From Nitrospirota bacterium (GTDB taxonomy: Bacteria; Nitrospirota; Nitrospiria; JACQBW01), in assembly GCA_016194305.1 (NCBI GenBank), contig JACQBW010000035.1, positions 1 to 64,000 on the forward strand: a stretch of 64,000 bases of DNA, given 5' to 3'. The position numbers and the translations under genes were made by a program. Shown here piece by piece: positions 1-9,026 of this stretch. The stretch's first letter is position 1. Every line of letters begins with the position of its first letter. The notes beneath the pieces were generated by a model that saw only the letters and a list, made by a program, of their open reading frames with translations, was not told the origin of the DNA and searched no databases.

Positions 1-397
1 AATGTAAATCTATTCCGCAATATAATTTCATCGGATCCCTCCTTGGTTAAGTCATATTTGAAGAGGCTATTATAGCCCCTTTTGAATAACCTCCGAGGGA
101 TCTCTATTCTCCTCTCCGCTCTAATGCTATCAGGTCTATTTAGTTGACATCCTCAAGAAATCATTCAGGTTCAAGAAAGACGGAATCATCAGATTGTTGA
201 AGAGGTCGAGAAACATGGTCAAATGCAGAGAGACATCGCCGACTAATTGAGTTTACACTTTATCTCGATAAGCCGGTTGATGAACCAGAAATAAATCTAT
301 GACAAGACAATAGGCCTGACTCGATTTTAGTTAAGAAAATTGATAGTAACAAACCTGCGAAGACAAAATTCAAATATCCAATGAGAACTCCGTTAAA
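1..397. other. left-edge stretch without a recognisable gene
   Basis: No ORF with coding character was found here on either strand. It is richer in A and T than the neighbouring genes. In one plus-strand frame at about 150-244 a short stop-bounded run reads like charged helical protein (QEIIQVQERRNHQIVEEVEK and onward). It has no start or upstream continuation and could be a decayed gene remnant or chance. This is also the downstream side of the minus-strand pyrF-pabB-pabC group, but no clear hairpin-plus-U terminator was seen. Confidence 0.4.
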
Positions 398-1273
398 TTA
401 AGATTCAAGGGATCGAGAACGATAAGTTCTGAAAAGGGCCATCAATCTTTGGGTGGTTTTACCCGGTTTCCCTTTTCCAATGACTTTTCCATTTAATTTT
501 GTCGCAGGCATAATCTCATACCCGGTACTGGTGACAAAGCATTCTTCCGCATTTTTAAGTTCATCCGGTCTGATCAGCCTTTCAATGACCGGCATTCCGC
601 TTTGTTTCGCGATCTCGATGACGCAGTTTCGAGTGATCCCTTCGAGGATTCCGGATTTTAAGGAAGGCGTATACAGTTTGCCTTGTCGAACAAAGAAAAG
701 ATTGCTGATCGTCCCTTCGGATAAATATCCTCGATAATTTAACAGGATGCCTTCATCCGCGCCTGAGAGCGTGGCTTCTCTTTTTGCCAGGATGTTATTA
801 AGGAAATTCGCGGATTTAATTTCGTTCGGGATAGCTGCCGGATGATTTCGAATTGTTTTGACGAGGGCGAGAGAGATCCCTTTCCTGTAAAGAGAATCGG
901 CAGATGGAATGACCGGAAAAGCGGTGACAATCAAGGTAGGGGGGATAGATCGAACACGGTCCTTGCCTAAAGGAGTCACTCCGCGAGAACAAGTAATTCT
1001 GACGATGCCGTTTTTTAAGCTATTTTTTATCAATATGCTTCTGGCGATCGATCCAAATTTGTGAGCCGTCATTGGAAAGGACAGGGCAATCCGTTTCGCA
1101 GAACAAAAGAGTCTCTGAAGGTGCAATTCTAATTTGAAAATCTTTCCGTCATAGGCCCGAAGCGTTTCAAAAACGCCATCTCCATAGAGAAATCCCCGAT
1201 CAAGGGGAGAAATACGGGCCGATTTCAATCGGATCCATCGCCCATTGAAAAAAATAATCGGGTTATCTCTCAT
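398..1273 (-). CDS. pabC: class IV aminotransferase, probable aminodeoxychorismate lyase
   Basis: A 291-residue PLP enzyme of fold type IV (the family of branched-chain aminotransferase, D-amino acid transaminase and 4-amino-4-deoxychorismate lyase). Visible family marks are the N-terminal DRGFLYGDGVFET block (residues 25-37), the PLP lysine K153 in NEIKSANFLNN, and the cofactor-ring contact region SEGTISNLFF (185-194). A C-terminal FVTSTGYEIMPA-type loop follows. Its ATG overlaps the stop of pabB by four bases (ATGA), so the two are translationally coupled. That partner makes ADC lyase, which splits aminodeoxychorismate into p-aminobenzoate and pyruvate for folate, the most likely role. Sequence alone does not exclude a D-amino acid or branched-chain aminotransferase, and the block around K153 also resembles D-amino acid transaminases. 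Confidence 0.75.
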   Translation of the reverse strand: MRDNPIIFFNGRWIRLKSARISPLDRGFLYGDGVFETLRAYDGKIFKLELHLQRLFCSAKRIALSFPMTAHKFGSIARSILIKNSLKNGIVRITCSRGVTPLGKDRVRSIPPTLIVTAFPVIPSADSLYRKGISLALVKTIRNHPAAIPNEIKSANFLNNILAKREATLSGADEGILLNYRGYLSEGTISNLFFVRQGKLYTPSLKSGILEGITRNCVIEIAKQSGMPVIERLIRPDELKNAEECFVTSTGYEIMPATKLNGKVIGKGKPGKTTQRLMALFRTYRSRSLES

Positions 1274-2706
1274 CGATTCCCAAGAAGCGTCCGAATAAGT
1301 GCTTCGGCTTTGTGAAGGGTCTCCTCGTATTCCTTTCGAGGAATCGAGTCAGAGACGATGCCGGCGCCTGTTTGAATAAAACCCCGATCCTGATTCAAAA
1401 ATAAGCTCCGGATCAGAATATTCAGGTCAAGTTCTCCTGAAAAACTGATGTATCCAAGAGAACCGGTATAAGGTCCCCGTTTGACCGGTTCCAGTTCGTC
1501 AATAATTTCCATCGCCCTGATTTTCGGAACTCCCGAAATCGTCCCTCCCGGAAAGAGCGCTTTCAATATATCTTGCCAGTCCACTCCTGGCTTGATGTTC
1601 CCAATAATATTGGAAACGATATGAATGACATGAGAATAGCTTTCGATTCTCATGAATTCGTCCACTTTGACTGACCCAAAGCGGGTCACCTTCCCGAGAT
1701 CGTTCCGCTCAAGATCAATCATCATCAAATGTTCGGCGCGTTCTTTTGTGCTTGCAATCAGATCGGATCGCATCTGAATCTGTTCAGTCTCACTTGTACC
1801 GCGGGGACGGGTTCCTGCAATCGGCCGTGTTGAAAGTATGCCATGGGAGAGACTGACGAGTCTTTCAGGAGAGGACGAGACAATTTGAAAAGACCCGCCA
1901 TCCAGGAAAGAGGAAAACGGGGACGGATTAATCTTTTGCAGGCGTTCGTAAAGGACGAGAGGATGAACCCCAGGTCGATCAAATGAAAAGCGGAGTGAAA
2001 GGTTCGCCTGAAAAATATCGCCGCATCGAATATATTCCTGGCATTGAAGAACGATGTTTTCAAATTCATTCCGGGATAACGAGGATTCGAAGACGAGGTT
2101 CCGATCCCGGGAGGCCGATGACGAAGGGGAAGGAGCCGGAAAAGGTCCGTTCAAAATGTCCAGGTATGCGGCAATTTTTATCTCGCCCCGGGATTTCAGC
2201 GTTTCCCAATCGATTCCGTTGAGGTCTTCCGGCGAGGGGTGATAAATAATCTCCGCTCGCCGTTCCAAATGATCGAATGCGATCACCGTGTCGATAAAAA
2301 AAAGGTAGATTTCCGGAAAGGTCTCGGTTTTCTTTTTGCGACCGGGAAGTTTTTCAAAATAACGGACGACATCGTAGCCGAAAAAACCGGCAGCTCCGCC
2401 AAAAAATGGAGGCAGATCGGGTGCCCTATCCAATTGAAATCCCGCGAGGAGTTCTTGAAGAGTATGAAAGGGATCAGAACCGGTCCCTTCGGGCGGCTTG
2501 CCTTTCCGAGTGATCACTCCCTGAGTTCCGTCAAAGAGAAATGTCATGTAAGGGTCCGTCCCAATAAAAGAGTATCTTCCCGTTGCGCCACTCTCTCTGC
2601 TGCTTTCGAGCAGGAAAGCGGGAGGAGATTGATAGATTTTCTTGAATGTGATGAGGGGAGACTCGTAAGGAATGGATCTGACTAGAGGTTGAAAAACAGT
2701 TCCCAT
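1270..2706 (-). CDS. pabB: aminodeoxychorismate synthase component I (chorismate-binding enzyme)
   Basis: A 478-residue protein of the anthranilate synthase component I / PabB family, full length. The N-terminal half carries the SRESGATGRYSFIGTDP block. The C-terminal chorismate-binding half carries GDIFQANLS, the PIAGTRPRG motif, ERAEHLMMIDLERNDLG, SYSHVIHIVS, PGGTISGVPKIRAMEII and the terminal TGAGIVSDS. With a glutaminase partner (PabA, not in this window) it would convert chorismate to aminodeoxychorismate. It lies 8 bp after pyrF and overlaps pabC, and that pairing argues for folate rather than tryptophan synthesis. The motif PIAGT has alanine (A297) where E. coli PabB has the nucleophilic lysine of PIKGT. 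Alanine is typical of anthranilate synthases and also occurs in some PabB proteins, so function is assigned from context. No strong ribosome-binding site precedes the ATG. Confidence 0.8.
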   Translation of the reverse strand: MGTVFQPLVRSIPYESPLITFKKIYQSPPAFLLESSRESGATGRYSFIGTDPYMTFLFDGTQGVITRKGKPPEGTGSDPFHTLQELLAGFQLDRAPDLPPFFGGAAGFFGYDVVRYFEKLPGRKKKTETFPEIYLFFIDTVIAFDHLERRAEIIYHPSPEDLNGIDWETLKSRGEIKIAAYLDILNGPFPAPSPSSSASRDRNLVFESSLSRNEFENIVLQCQEYIRCGDIFQANLSLRFSFDRPGVHPLVLYERLQKINPSPFSSFLDGGSFQIVSSSPERLVSLSHGILSTRPIAGTRPRGTSETEQIQMRSDLIASTKERAEHLMMIDLERNDLGKVTRFGSVKVDEFMRIESYSHVIHIVSNIIGNIKPGVDWQDILKALFPGGTISGVPKIRAMEIIDELEPVKRGPYTGSLGYISFSGELDLNILIRSLFLNQDRGFIQTGAGIVSDSIPRKEYEETLHKAEALIRTLLGNR

Positions 2707-2714
2707 CGGTAAAC

Positions 2715-3440
2715 TTAGTTAACCAGAGACATTTCCTGAATGACTTTTTGTACGGCTTCTTCCGGATTTGCGGCCGCTAAAATCGGTCTCCCCATGACGA
2801 GAAACGTGGCGCCATGTTCAAGCGCCTCGGCAGGGGTTTCCACTCTTTTCTGGTCATCGTGTTGTGACCACGCGGGCCGGATTCCGGGAACGACATAAAT
2901 AAGTTCGCGACCCAGTTCTTTCCTTAAGACCGGCAGTTCCATCCCCGAAGAAATAATACCATCGAGTTTGGCTTCTCTGGCAAGTCGTCCAAGACGAATG
3001 GAGTGGGAGATCAAAGGACCCGGCAAGCCCACCTCCCTTTCAACCATGGTTTTGCTGTGACTGGTCAATAGCGTCACCGCCAGGATCTTGGGTCGAGTCA
3101 ATTGATGTTGTATTGCAAAATTTGCGGAAGCATCGATGCAGGATTTCATCATGTCGATTCCGCCTAATGCGTGGACGTTAAACATCCCCACCTGCAGCCG
3201 GGTAGCTTCTATGCCTGCTTTGGCGACCGTCGTCGGAATGTCATAAAATTTTAAATCAAGGAATACGCGACATCCCAGCTGATTGATCTTTTCCACGATT
3301 CGGCGTCCATCGGCCAGGAAAAGCTGGTTTCCGACTTTGAACCATTGAACGAAGGGCTTTAACCGAATGACCCATTCCGTGGCTTCTTCGGCAGTTTCGA
3401 CATCGAGGGCAATGATCAGGTTTTCATTCACGAGGGTCAT
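2715..3440 (-). CDS. pyrF: orotidine 5'-phosphate decarboxylase
   Basis: Catalyses the last step of UMP synthesis, decarboxylation of OMP. The TIM-barrel signatures are clear: IIALDV near the N terminus, WFKVG, the catalytic D-x-K-x-x-D array in FLDLKFYDIPTTV, and the phosphate-binding VVPGIRP near the C terminus. The ATG at 3440 was chosen because GGGAG lies about ten bases upstream. A further in-frame ATG at 3458 has no visible ribosome-binding site. From 3440 the product is 241 residues, the usual length for the short (group I) enzyme. It is first in a tight minus-strand group with pabB (8 bp gap) and pabC. Pyrimidine and folate genes sharing a transcript is not surprising, since both feed nucleotide synthesis. 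Confidence 0.93.
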   Translation of the reverse strand: MTLVNENLIIALDVETAEEATEWVIRLKPFVQWFKVGNQLFLADGRRIVEKINQLGCRVFLDLKFYDIPTTVAKAGIEATRLQVGMFNVHALGGIDMMKSCIDASANFAIQHQLTRPKILAVTLLTSHSKTMVEREVGLPGPLISHSIRLGRLAREAKLDGIISSGMELPVLRKELGRELIYVVPGIRPAWSQHDDQKRVETPAEALEHGATFLVMGRPILAAANPEEAVQKVIQEMSLVN

Positions 3441-3558
3441 TTCTGGAATCGCTCCCATAAGTCAATAAAATCGACGTAATCATACTATGTTTGAAAGTAA
3501 AGTCAACCCGTGTCAGGGACTTCTTAACTTTCTTTTGCGGCTATGATAGAATCCGGTC

Positions 3559-4860
3559 ATGGACTTTTCCATTATGAGCCAGTTCAAGTCCCATCTCTCC
3601 CTTCCTCTCCATATTCATCATGTCGCCTATTTAATGAAAGATCCCCCTCATGACGCTCCTCTCGCGAAAGCGGAGTTTCGGCAGCTCATTTCCTGGTTTC
3701 AGATCGAACCGGAGCACTGCTTTGAAGAAAAGAAGATGGGACTTGGCATTAAAAAATATCCCAATGGGGATCAGCTCCTCATTTTATGGAGGCTCCATAC
3801 GGAATATTACAGTTATCAAACATGGCATCTCCCATCCAATCCTTCCCGAGTCCTCACTTTTGGCCCGATTGATCTGCCGGGATATCTTTTCCAATCCTGT
3901 CCACTGGGTACCCGAATCTCCTGGATGGATATTCTGGTTCAATCAGGGAATGATCCGGTTTCAAAACAGGAACTGCAAGAGGTGTTCAGAGGTCCTGAGA
4001 TATTTGGAAGCCGCGTGATCGAGGCCATTTCACTTTATACCGATTTTGCTCCTGATGAGCATGAAAAGGTTCGGTTCCTCGTCCGTTCTGCCGATGTCCG
4101 GTCACTTAAAGAAAAGGCGCCGTTTATCCTGGAATCTCTCTCATTTCTCGAAAATTACAGGCACTTGATTCTTTTTCCGCTTGATGAATTTAACCAGCAT
4201 ATGGATCGCTTTTATCAACTCGAAAAAGACCAGGTGGTAAAAAGGGAAGAAATTTCCCGGGGTTTGGAAACCTCGAGTCCGAAGCAATTTAAGGAGTGGC
4301 TGATCCTGCTCACCCGGACGCTCTCGGAAGTCAACCGGATAGGAGACAATGTCCGATATCATCTCGCATCTGCTGTCCCTTATGACAGCATTCTCAATGC
4401 GACACTGGAAGAGCTGAAAGAGACCGGGGAGATCGGTTTTCAGCCGTTGGGCTATTTTATCAAACGAAAAGTCCGGGGAATCGCAGACGGTTATCTCCGA
4501 CTCATCGAAAGAATCGATGCGCTGAACAAGGCGTTGGAAGGGACCGTTGCCGTACTGAGAACGCGGGTCGATTTGGCGATGGAAGAGCAGAATCTCTCCC
4601 TGCTCAAGAGCGTCGACGAAACAACCAAGAATCAGGTCCATCTTCAGCAGACGGTGGAAGGACTCTCTGTCATCGTGCTCACCTATTATATTACCGGGAT
4701 CGCCAATTATTTTTTCAAAGGAGTCAGCGAGTGGGGGTTGATTCAATCTCCCGGTCTGGCCACAGCCGTTTGTCTTCCCATTTCATTTTTGATTGCTTTC
4801 GGACTCGTTTACCGGGTCAAGAGAGCTTTAACCCGCCGCGATCATCAAAACAACGAATAG
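3559..4860 (+). CDS. DUF3422 family membrane-anchored protein
   Basis: A 433-residue protein recognisable as the DUF3422 (COG4949, predicted membrane-anchored protein) family from the N-terminal region and the HTEYYSYQTWH segment followed by a hydrophobic GYLFQ stretch. Most of the chain is soluble and partly helical; residues around 310-370 look like coiled coil. Two hydrophobic segments near the C terminus (about 375-393 and 400-420) should anchor it in the inner membrane, followed by a basic tail. The biochemical function of the family is unknown. It is divergent from pyrF and lies 13 bp before the glutamine-synthetase-like gene, so it may be the first gene of that transcript. A second in-frame ATG at 3574 is a possible alternative start. 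Confidence 0.75.
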   Translation: MDFSIMSQFKSHLSLPLHIHHVAYLMKDPPHDAPLAKAEFRQLISWFQIEPEHCFEEKKMGLGIKKYPNGDQLLILWRLHTEYYSYQTWHLPSNPSRVLTFGPIDLPGYLFQSCPLGTRISWMDILVQSGNDPVSKQELQEVFRGPEIFGSRVIEAISLYTDFAPDEHEKVRFLVRSADVRSLKEKAPFILESLSFLENYRHLILFPLDEFNQHMDRFYQLEKDQVVKREEISRGLETSSPKQFKEWLILLTRTLSEVNRIGDNVRYHLASAVPYDSILNATLEELKETGEIGFQPLGYFIKRKVRGIADGYLRLIERIDALNKALEGTVAVLRTRVDLAMEEQNLSLLKSVDETTKNQVHLQQTVEGLSVIVLTYYITGIANYFFKGVSEWGLIQSPGLATAVCLPISFLIAFGLVYRVKRALTRRDHQNNE

Positions 4861-4873
4861 GAGAAGTGTCGGA

Positions 4874-6256
4874 ATGGACAAGGTGATGAGAGGAATGTTG
4901 ACTGTGGGAGAGCTCGCCAAAATGGTGAAGAAAGGGGAGATTGAAACCGTCATTCTTTCCTTTACCGACCACTACGGCAGGCTGATGGGGAAACGTCTTG
5001 ATGCGGAATTCTTTCTGGAAGTTGGAGTGAAGCAGGGTACTCACGCTTGCGATTATCTTTTGACTGTGGATATGGAAAACGAACCGGTTCGTGGCTATCG
5101 CTTTGCGAATTGGGAAAAAGGTTACGGAGATTTTCACATGGTCCCGGACCTTGCCACCTTAAGAATGGCAAGCTGGCTGGACAAGAGTGCGATCGTCATC
5201 TGCGATCTGGAAGATGAAAAGAGGGGGGGTGCTGTTCAACAGGCCCCCCGTACAATATTGAAGAAACAGGTTCAAAGGGCTTCAAAGCTGGGCTATACTG
5301 TCATGGCCGCATCGGAGTTGGAATATTACCTGTTCCGGACTTCCTATAAAGAGGCCTGGGAAAAACAGTATCAAAATCTTGAGTCCGTGGGATGGTATCT
5401 GGAAGACTATCATATTCTGCAAGGGACCCGCGAAGAGGAATTCCATAGCGCGGTACGCAAACATCTGAAGCAGTCCGGAATTCCGGTCGAAAACTCGAAA
5501 GGGGAATGGGGGCTGGGACAGCACGAGTTAAACGTCCGTTATGACAAGATCCTGGAAATGGCAGACCGTCATGTGATTTATAAAGAGTGCTTGAAAGAAG
5601 TTGCGGAGAAAATGGGAATCAGCGTGACATTCATGGCAAAATTTTCGTCCGTGCAGGCCGGATCAAGTTCCCATATTCATTTAAGCCTTCGAAAAAACGG
5701 TAAGAATGTATTTCCAGGAAAAAAACGATTGGGCCCTCTTCAATGTTCCGATGTTTTTCGCTGGTTTCTCGGGGGATGGATCGCCCACGTCCCTGATTTT
5801 ATGGTTTTTTATGCGCCGACCATTAATTCCTATAAGCGGTATCAGAGCGGCTCATGGGCTCCAACCCGGCTGGCCTGGAGCTACGACAACAGGACAGGTG
5901 GCTTCCGTGTTGTGGGCAAAGACGAGAGTCTCAGAATCGAGTGCCGGATTCCGGGAGCCGACTGCAATCCCTACCTTGCCTTTGCGGCGGCCCTTGCTTC
6001 AGGTCTAGATGGAATCGAAAAAAAAATGGAGCCGCCTCCGGTTTTTGAGGGGGATATCTATTCTGCCGAAGATCTACCCCGGGTTCCTTCCACGCTTCGC
6101 GAAGCGACAGAGATTTTCGGTCAAAGTGACGTGGTTAAACAAACGTTTGGGGACGAGGTGGCAGAACATTATCTCCATTTTTACCGTTCGGAACAGGAAG
6201 CGTTTGACAGGGCGGTGACGGATTGGGAAAGAATCAGATATTTCGAACGAATTTAA
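4874..6256 (+). CDS. glutamine synthetase family protein (probable gamma-glutamyl-amine ligase)
   Basis: A 460-residue member of the type I glutamine synthetase fold. The N-terminal beta-grasp part contains TDHYGRLMGKR. The catalytic domain contains ASELEYYLF (metal-binding glutamates), GQHELNVRY, MAKFSSVQAGSSSHIHLSL (nucleotide and glutamate loop), INSYKRYQSGSWAPTRLAWSYDNRT and RIECRIPGADCNPYLAFAAAL. It lacks the long C terminus with the adenylylation Tyr loop of canonical GlnA. It resembles the PuuA/gamma-glutamylputrescine synthetase or glutamate-amine ligase branch. An SDR dehydrogenase and an aldehyde dehydrogenase follow on the same strand, which fits a pathway where an amine is glutamylated and then oxidised. 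The ATG follows an AGGAGA ribosome-binding site. The true substrate is not visible from sequence; ordinary glutamine synthesis is less likely but not excluded. Confidence 0.78.
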   Translation: MDKVMRGMLTVGELAKMVKKGEIETVILSFTDHYGRLMGKRLDAEFFLEVGVKQGTHACDYLLTVDMENEPVRGYRFANWEKGYGDFHMVPDLATLRMASWLDKSAIVICDLEDEKRGGAVQQAPRTILKKQVQRASKLGYTVMAASELEYYLFRTSYKEAWEKQYQNLESVGWYLEDYHILQGTREEEFHSAVRKHLKQSGIPVENSKGEWGLGQHELNVRYDKILEMADRHVIYKECLKEVAEKMGISVTFMAKFSSVQAGSSSHIHLSLRKNGKNVFPGKKRLGPLQCSDVFRWFLGGWIAHVPDFMVFYAPTINSYKRYQSGSWAPTRLAWSYDNRTGGFRVVGKDESLRIECRIPGADCNPYLAFAAALASGLDGIEKKMEPPPVFEGDIYSAEDLPRVPSTLREATEIFGQSDVVKQTFGDEVAEHYLHFYRSEQEAFDRAVTDWERIRYFERI

Positions 6257-6383
6257 GGGCATGGAGTGATTGAATCAGCCAAATCCATGAACGGGATCTC
6301 CGGAACGCCGTTCCTGGAATTGGCAGACGATATGATTTTACAGGTCGTAATTTGAAATAGATCATCGGGAGGTTGAATTCAAT

Positions 6384-7157
6384 ATGAGATTGAAAGATAA
6401 AGTAGCTCTCATCACAGGAGGTGGAAGCGGGATCGGACGGGAGACAGCGCTTCTTTTTTCTGCCGAAGGGGCATCGGTTGTGGTGGTGGATAAAGATGCG
6501 CCCGGAGGAAATCAAACGGTGGCGTTGATTAAGTCTTCAGGAGGGAAAGCGATATTTGTTCAGGCGGATGTGTCCAAAAAGGCGGAGGCCGAAGAAATGG
6601 TTGCGAAGGCCGAAAAGGCGTATCAACATCTGAATATCCTGTTTAATAACGCGGGAATCATGCATGGAAACGACGACGACGCGATCAAGACCGAGGAAGA
6701 GGTTTGGGACCTGACGATGAACATTAATCTAAAAGGGGTGTTTCTCGGATGCAAATTTGGAATTCCGGCCCTTCGAAGATCCGGGGGCGGATCGATTATC
6801 AATACCGCTTCATTTGTGGCTCATTTGGGAGCGGCGACACCTCAGGTGGCCTATACGGCAAGCAAGGGAGGAGTCCTCTCTTTTACGCGAGAACTCGCGG
6901 TGATCCACGCACGAGAAAATATCCGGGTGAACGCGCTCTGTCCCGGTCCGCTGAGGACAGAGCTCTTGATGAAATTCCTCGATACGGAAGAGAAGAAGCA
7001 GAGACGCCTGGTCCACATTCCGATGGGCCGATTTGGGGAAGCAAGGGAAATTGCAAAAGCAGCCCTTTTTCTGGCATCGGACGAGTCGTCCTATATGACG
7101 GGAACGTCGTTCATGGTGGATGGCGGGATCACGGCCGCCTATGTCACACCTCAGTGA
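6384..7157 (+). CDS. short-chain dehydrogenase/reductase (SDR)
   Basis: A 257-residue classical SDR oxidoreductase. It has the Rossmann motif TGGGSGIG (residues 11-18), the NNAG motif, a catalytic Ser in SIINTASF, the YxxxK active site in YTASKGG, and the family's PGPLRTEL and FLASDESSYMTGTSFMVDGG C-terminal elements. The acidic residue after beta-strand 2 (VVVDKD) favours NAD over NADP. GGAGG stands ten bases before the ATG. It sits between a glutamine-synthetase-like ligase and an aldehyde dehydrogenase, so it probably oxidises an alcohol intermediate or reduces a carbonyl in the same pathway. The specific substrate cannot be read from the sequence. Confidence 0.85.
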   Translation: MRLKDKVALITGGGSGIGRETALLFSAEGASVVVVDKDAPGGNQTVALIKSSGGKAIFVQADVSKKAEAEEMVAKAEKAYQHLNILFNNAGIMHGNDDDAIKTEEEVWDLTMNINLKGVFLGCKFGIPALRRSGGGSIINTASFVAHLGAATPQVAYTASKGGVLSFTRELAVIHARENIRVNALCPGPLRTELLMKFLDTEEKKQRRLVHIPMGRFGEAREIAKAALFLASDESSYMTGTSFMVDGGITAAYVTPQ

Positions 7158-7193
7158 ATTTGAACCAGGTATAAGGCCAATTTGGAGAGTCGA

Positions 7194-8576
7194 ATGAAAT
7201 CATCCGTACTAAAAGTCATTAACCCTTTCGATCAGAAAATCGTCTGCGAACTTCCCTGGGAAGAGGAGACGACACTCAATAAAAAAATAGGAGAAGCCCA
7301 CCAGGCCTGGGGTCAATGGCGGCACCTCTCTCTGGATGAGCGGACAAAGCAGGTCAAAATCGGGCTGGAACGATTTCGTTCCCGGTCAGAGGCCATTGCC
7401 AGGGAGATTACCCTTCAGATGGGGAAACCGATCGCACAGTCCAAAAGAGAAATGGAAACGTTTTTTGACCGGGCGGACTATATGATTTCTATCGCAGGGA
7501 AGTCGCTCTCACCGATTGTCCTTCCCGAAAAGAAAGGATTCCATCGCCGCATCGAACATCTTCCTCTGGGGGTCGTTTTTAATATCGCCGCCTGGAATTA
7601 TCCATTGTTAATACCTGTCAATGTAATCGTTCCGGCGCTTCTCGCGGGTAATACCGTTGTCCTGAAACATAGCGCGAGGACGCCGCTATGCGGGAAAGCC
7701 TTCGAAACGGCGTTCGGAGAACTTGAAATACCCGGTCTGGTGACGAATCTGGTGTTGACACACCAGCAGACCCTGAGTGTTATCGAAGATTCGAGGATAC
7801 ATTACGTCGCTTTTACCGGATCGGTGCCGGGTGGAAGTCAAATTTACCGGCATTCGGCCAAACGATTTATCGACGTTGGTTTGGAACTGGGAGGGAAAGA
7901 CCCGGCCTATGTCGCTGAAGACACCGATCTCGACTTTGCAGTTGAAAATATCATCGATGGTGCCTGTTATAACGCGGGACAATCTTGTTGCGCAGTCGAG
8001 CGGGTATATGTCCATCATACACTTTACGAACCTTTTCTCATTAAGGCAAAAAAAGTCCTGGAGGCTTATCAGCTGGGTAACCCGTTGGAACCGGGAACGA
8101 CGATGGGCCCACTGGTCAGCCGATCCGCGCTTGAACTGCTGGAAAATCAGGTCAGGGACGGAATCACCCGGGGAGGAAGATTAATTATGGGAGGGAAGCG
8201 CCTTCCGGATTCGGAGGGAAATTTCTTTTTACCCACTCTGATTGCAGATCTGCCTAATCGTGCTGAATTGATGCAGGAAGAGAGTTTTGGTCCTATTGTC
8301 CCGGTCATGTCCGTTGCGGATGACGAGGAAGCATTGAAGTGCATGTCGGACTCAAGATACGGATTGACGGCGTCTGTCTGGACCAGGGACCGTGAAAGGG
8401 CGGAATATTTTGCCCAAAATCTGGAAACAGGCACCCTATACCAGAACCGCTGCGATTACCTCGACCCGGCTCTCCCCTGGACCGGAATGAAAGACAGCGG
8501 AATTGCCGCTACCCTCTCCGAATTTGGTTTCTATCACCTCACGAAACGAAAAAGCATTCACTTTAGGGAAAGGTAG
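7194..8576 (+). CDS. NAD(P)-dependent aldehyde dehydrogenase
   Basis: A 460-residue aldehyde dehydrogenase of the superfamily that oxidises aldehydes to carboxylates. The expected features are present: the AWNYPLLIPVN cofactor entry, AFTGSVPGG, the general base E231 in LELGGKDP, the nucleophile C265 in NAGQSCC, and the EESFGPIVPVM block. The ATG at 7194 is used because TTGGAGAG immediately upstream is a good ribosome-binding site; starting at that TTG would bury the site inside the gene. It follows the SDR by 36 bp and probably completes the ligase-SDR-aldehyde dehydrogenase cassette, oxidising a (glutamyl-)amino-aldehyde or related aldehyde. The substrate remains inferred. Confidence 0.88.
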   Translation: MKSSVLKVINPFDQKIVCELPWEEETTLNKKIGEAHQAWGQWRHLSLDERTKQVKIGLERFRSRSEAIAREITLQMGKPIAQSKREMETFFDRADYMISIAGKSLSPIVLPEKKGFHRRIEHLPLGVVFNIAAWNYPLLIPVNVIVPALLAGNTVVLKHSARTPLCGKAFETAFGELEIPGLVTNLVLTHQQTLSVIEDSRIHYVAFTGSVPGGSQIYRHSAKRFIDVGLELGGKDPAYVAEDTDLDFAVENIIDGACYNAGQSCCAVERVYVHHTLYEPFLIKAKKVLEAYQLGNPLEPGTTMGPLVSRSALELLENQVRDGITRGGRLIMGGKRLPDSEGNFFLPTLIADLPNRAELMQEESFGPIVPVMSVADDEEALKCMSDSRYGLTASVWTRDRERAEYFAQNLETGTLYQNRCDYLDPALPWTGMKDSGIAATLSEFGFYHLTKRKSIHFRER

Positions 8577-8619
8577 GGATACCCGGGGCTAAAAAGGGAA
8601 ACTCTGGTATAATTATGGG

Positions 8620-9021
8620 ATGGAAACAACGCAAGAACCGATTGAAACTAAAAGAAAATATCCGAGAGTCCGTCAGGAACTCCCGTTCTCTTTTCGCGTC
8701 GTCCATCCTGAATCAGAGGAAAATTGGGTATCTACAAAAACAAATATCCTGGGTGGAGGAGGTATATCGGTCATTTCGCCTGTTTTGCTTCCGGTTGGGG
8801 CCCTTCTTCACGCGAAAATAAACCATTATGCGCGGGTGATCGAATTCACTGCCGAAATTGTCTGGGCGGAGGAAGTGCTTATAGGCGAATCGATCCAGTC
8901 AAGATGCGGCCTTCGTTTTACCCAGATTTCTCAGGATAGTCTCCTGTCTATTCACGATATCATCAATAATTCCCAAAGCAGACCATTCCAGCAAATTCAT
9001 CAAAATCAGATAGACCAGTAG
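8620..9021 (+). CDS. PilZ domain protein (c-di-GMP receptor)
   Basis: A 133-residue single-domain PilZ protein. The c-di-GMP binding arginines appear in KRKYPRVRQE (RxxxR, residues 12-16). The second part of the binding site is the degenerate N-x-x-x-G stretch NILGGGGISV, where the usual serine of (D/N)xSxxG is replaced by leucine. The rest matches the beta-barrel pattern with LPVGALL, TAEIVWAEE and CGLRFTQIS. It probably senses c-di-GMP and controls motility or surface features; a GGDEF-EAL protein at 34.8 kb could set the level. It lies alone after the aldehyde dehydrogenase and converges with ogt. Confidence 0.8.
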   Translation: METTQEPIETKRKYPRVRQELPFSFRVVHPESEENWVSTKTNILGGGGISVISPVLLPVGALLHAKINHYARVIEFTAEIVWAEEVLIGESIQSRCGLRFTQISQDSLLSIHDIINNSQSRPFQQIHQNQIDQ

Positions 9022-9026
9022 CCAAT

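Noticed and set aside
4141-4746. 201-codon minus-strand frame
   Set aside because: It is a shadow of the DUF3422 gene with no family features.
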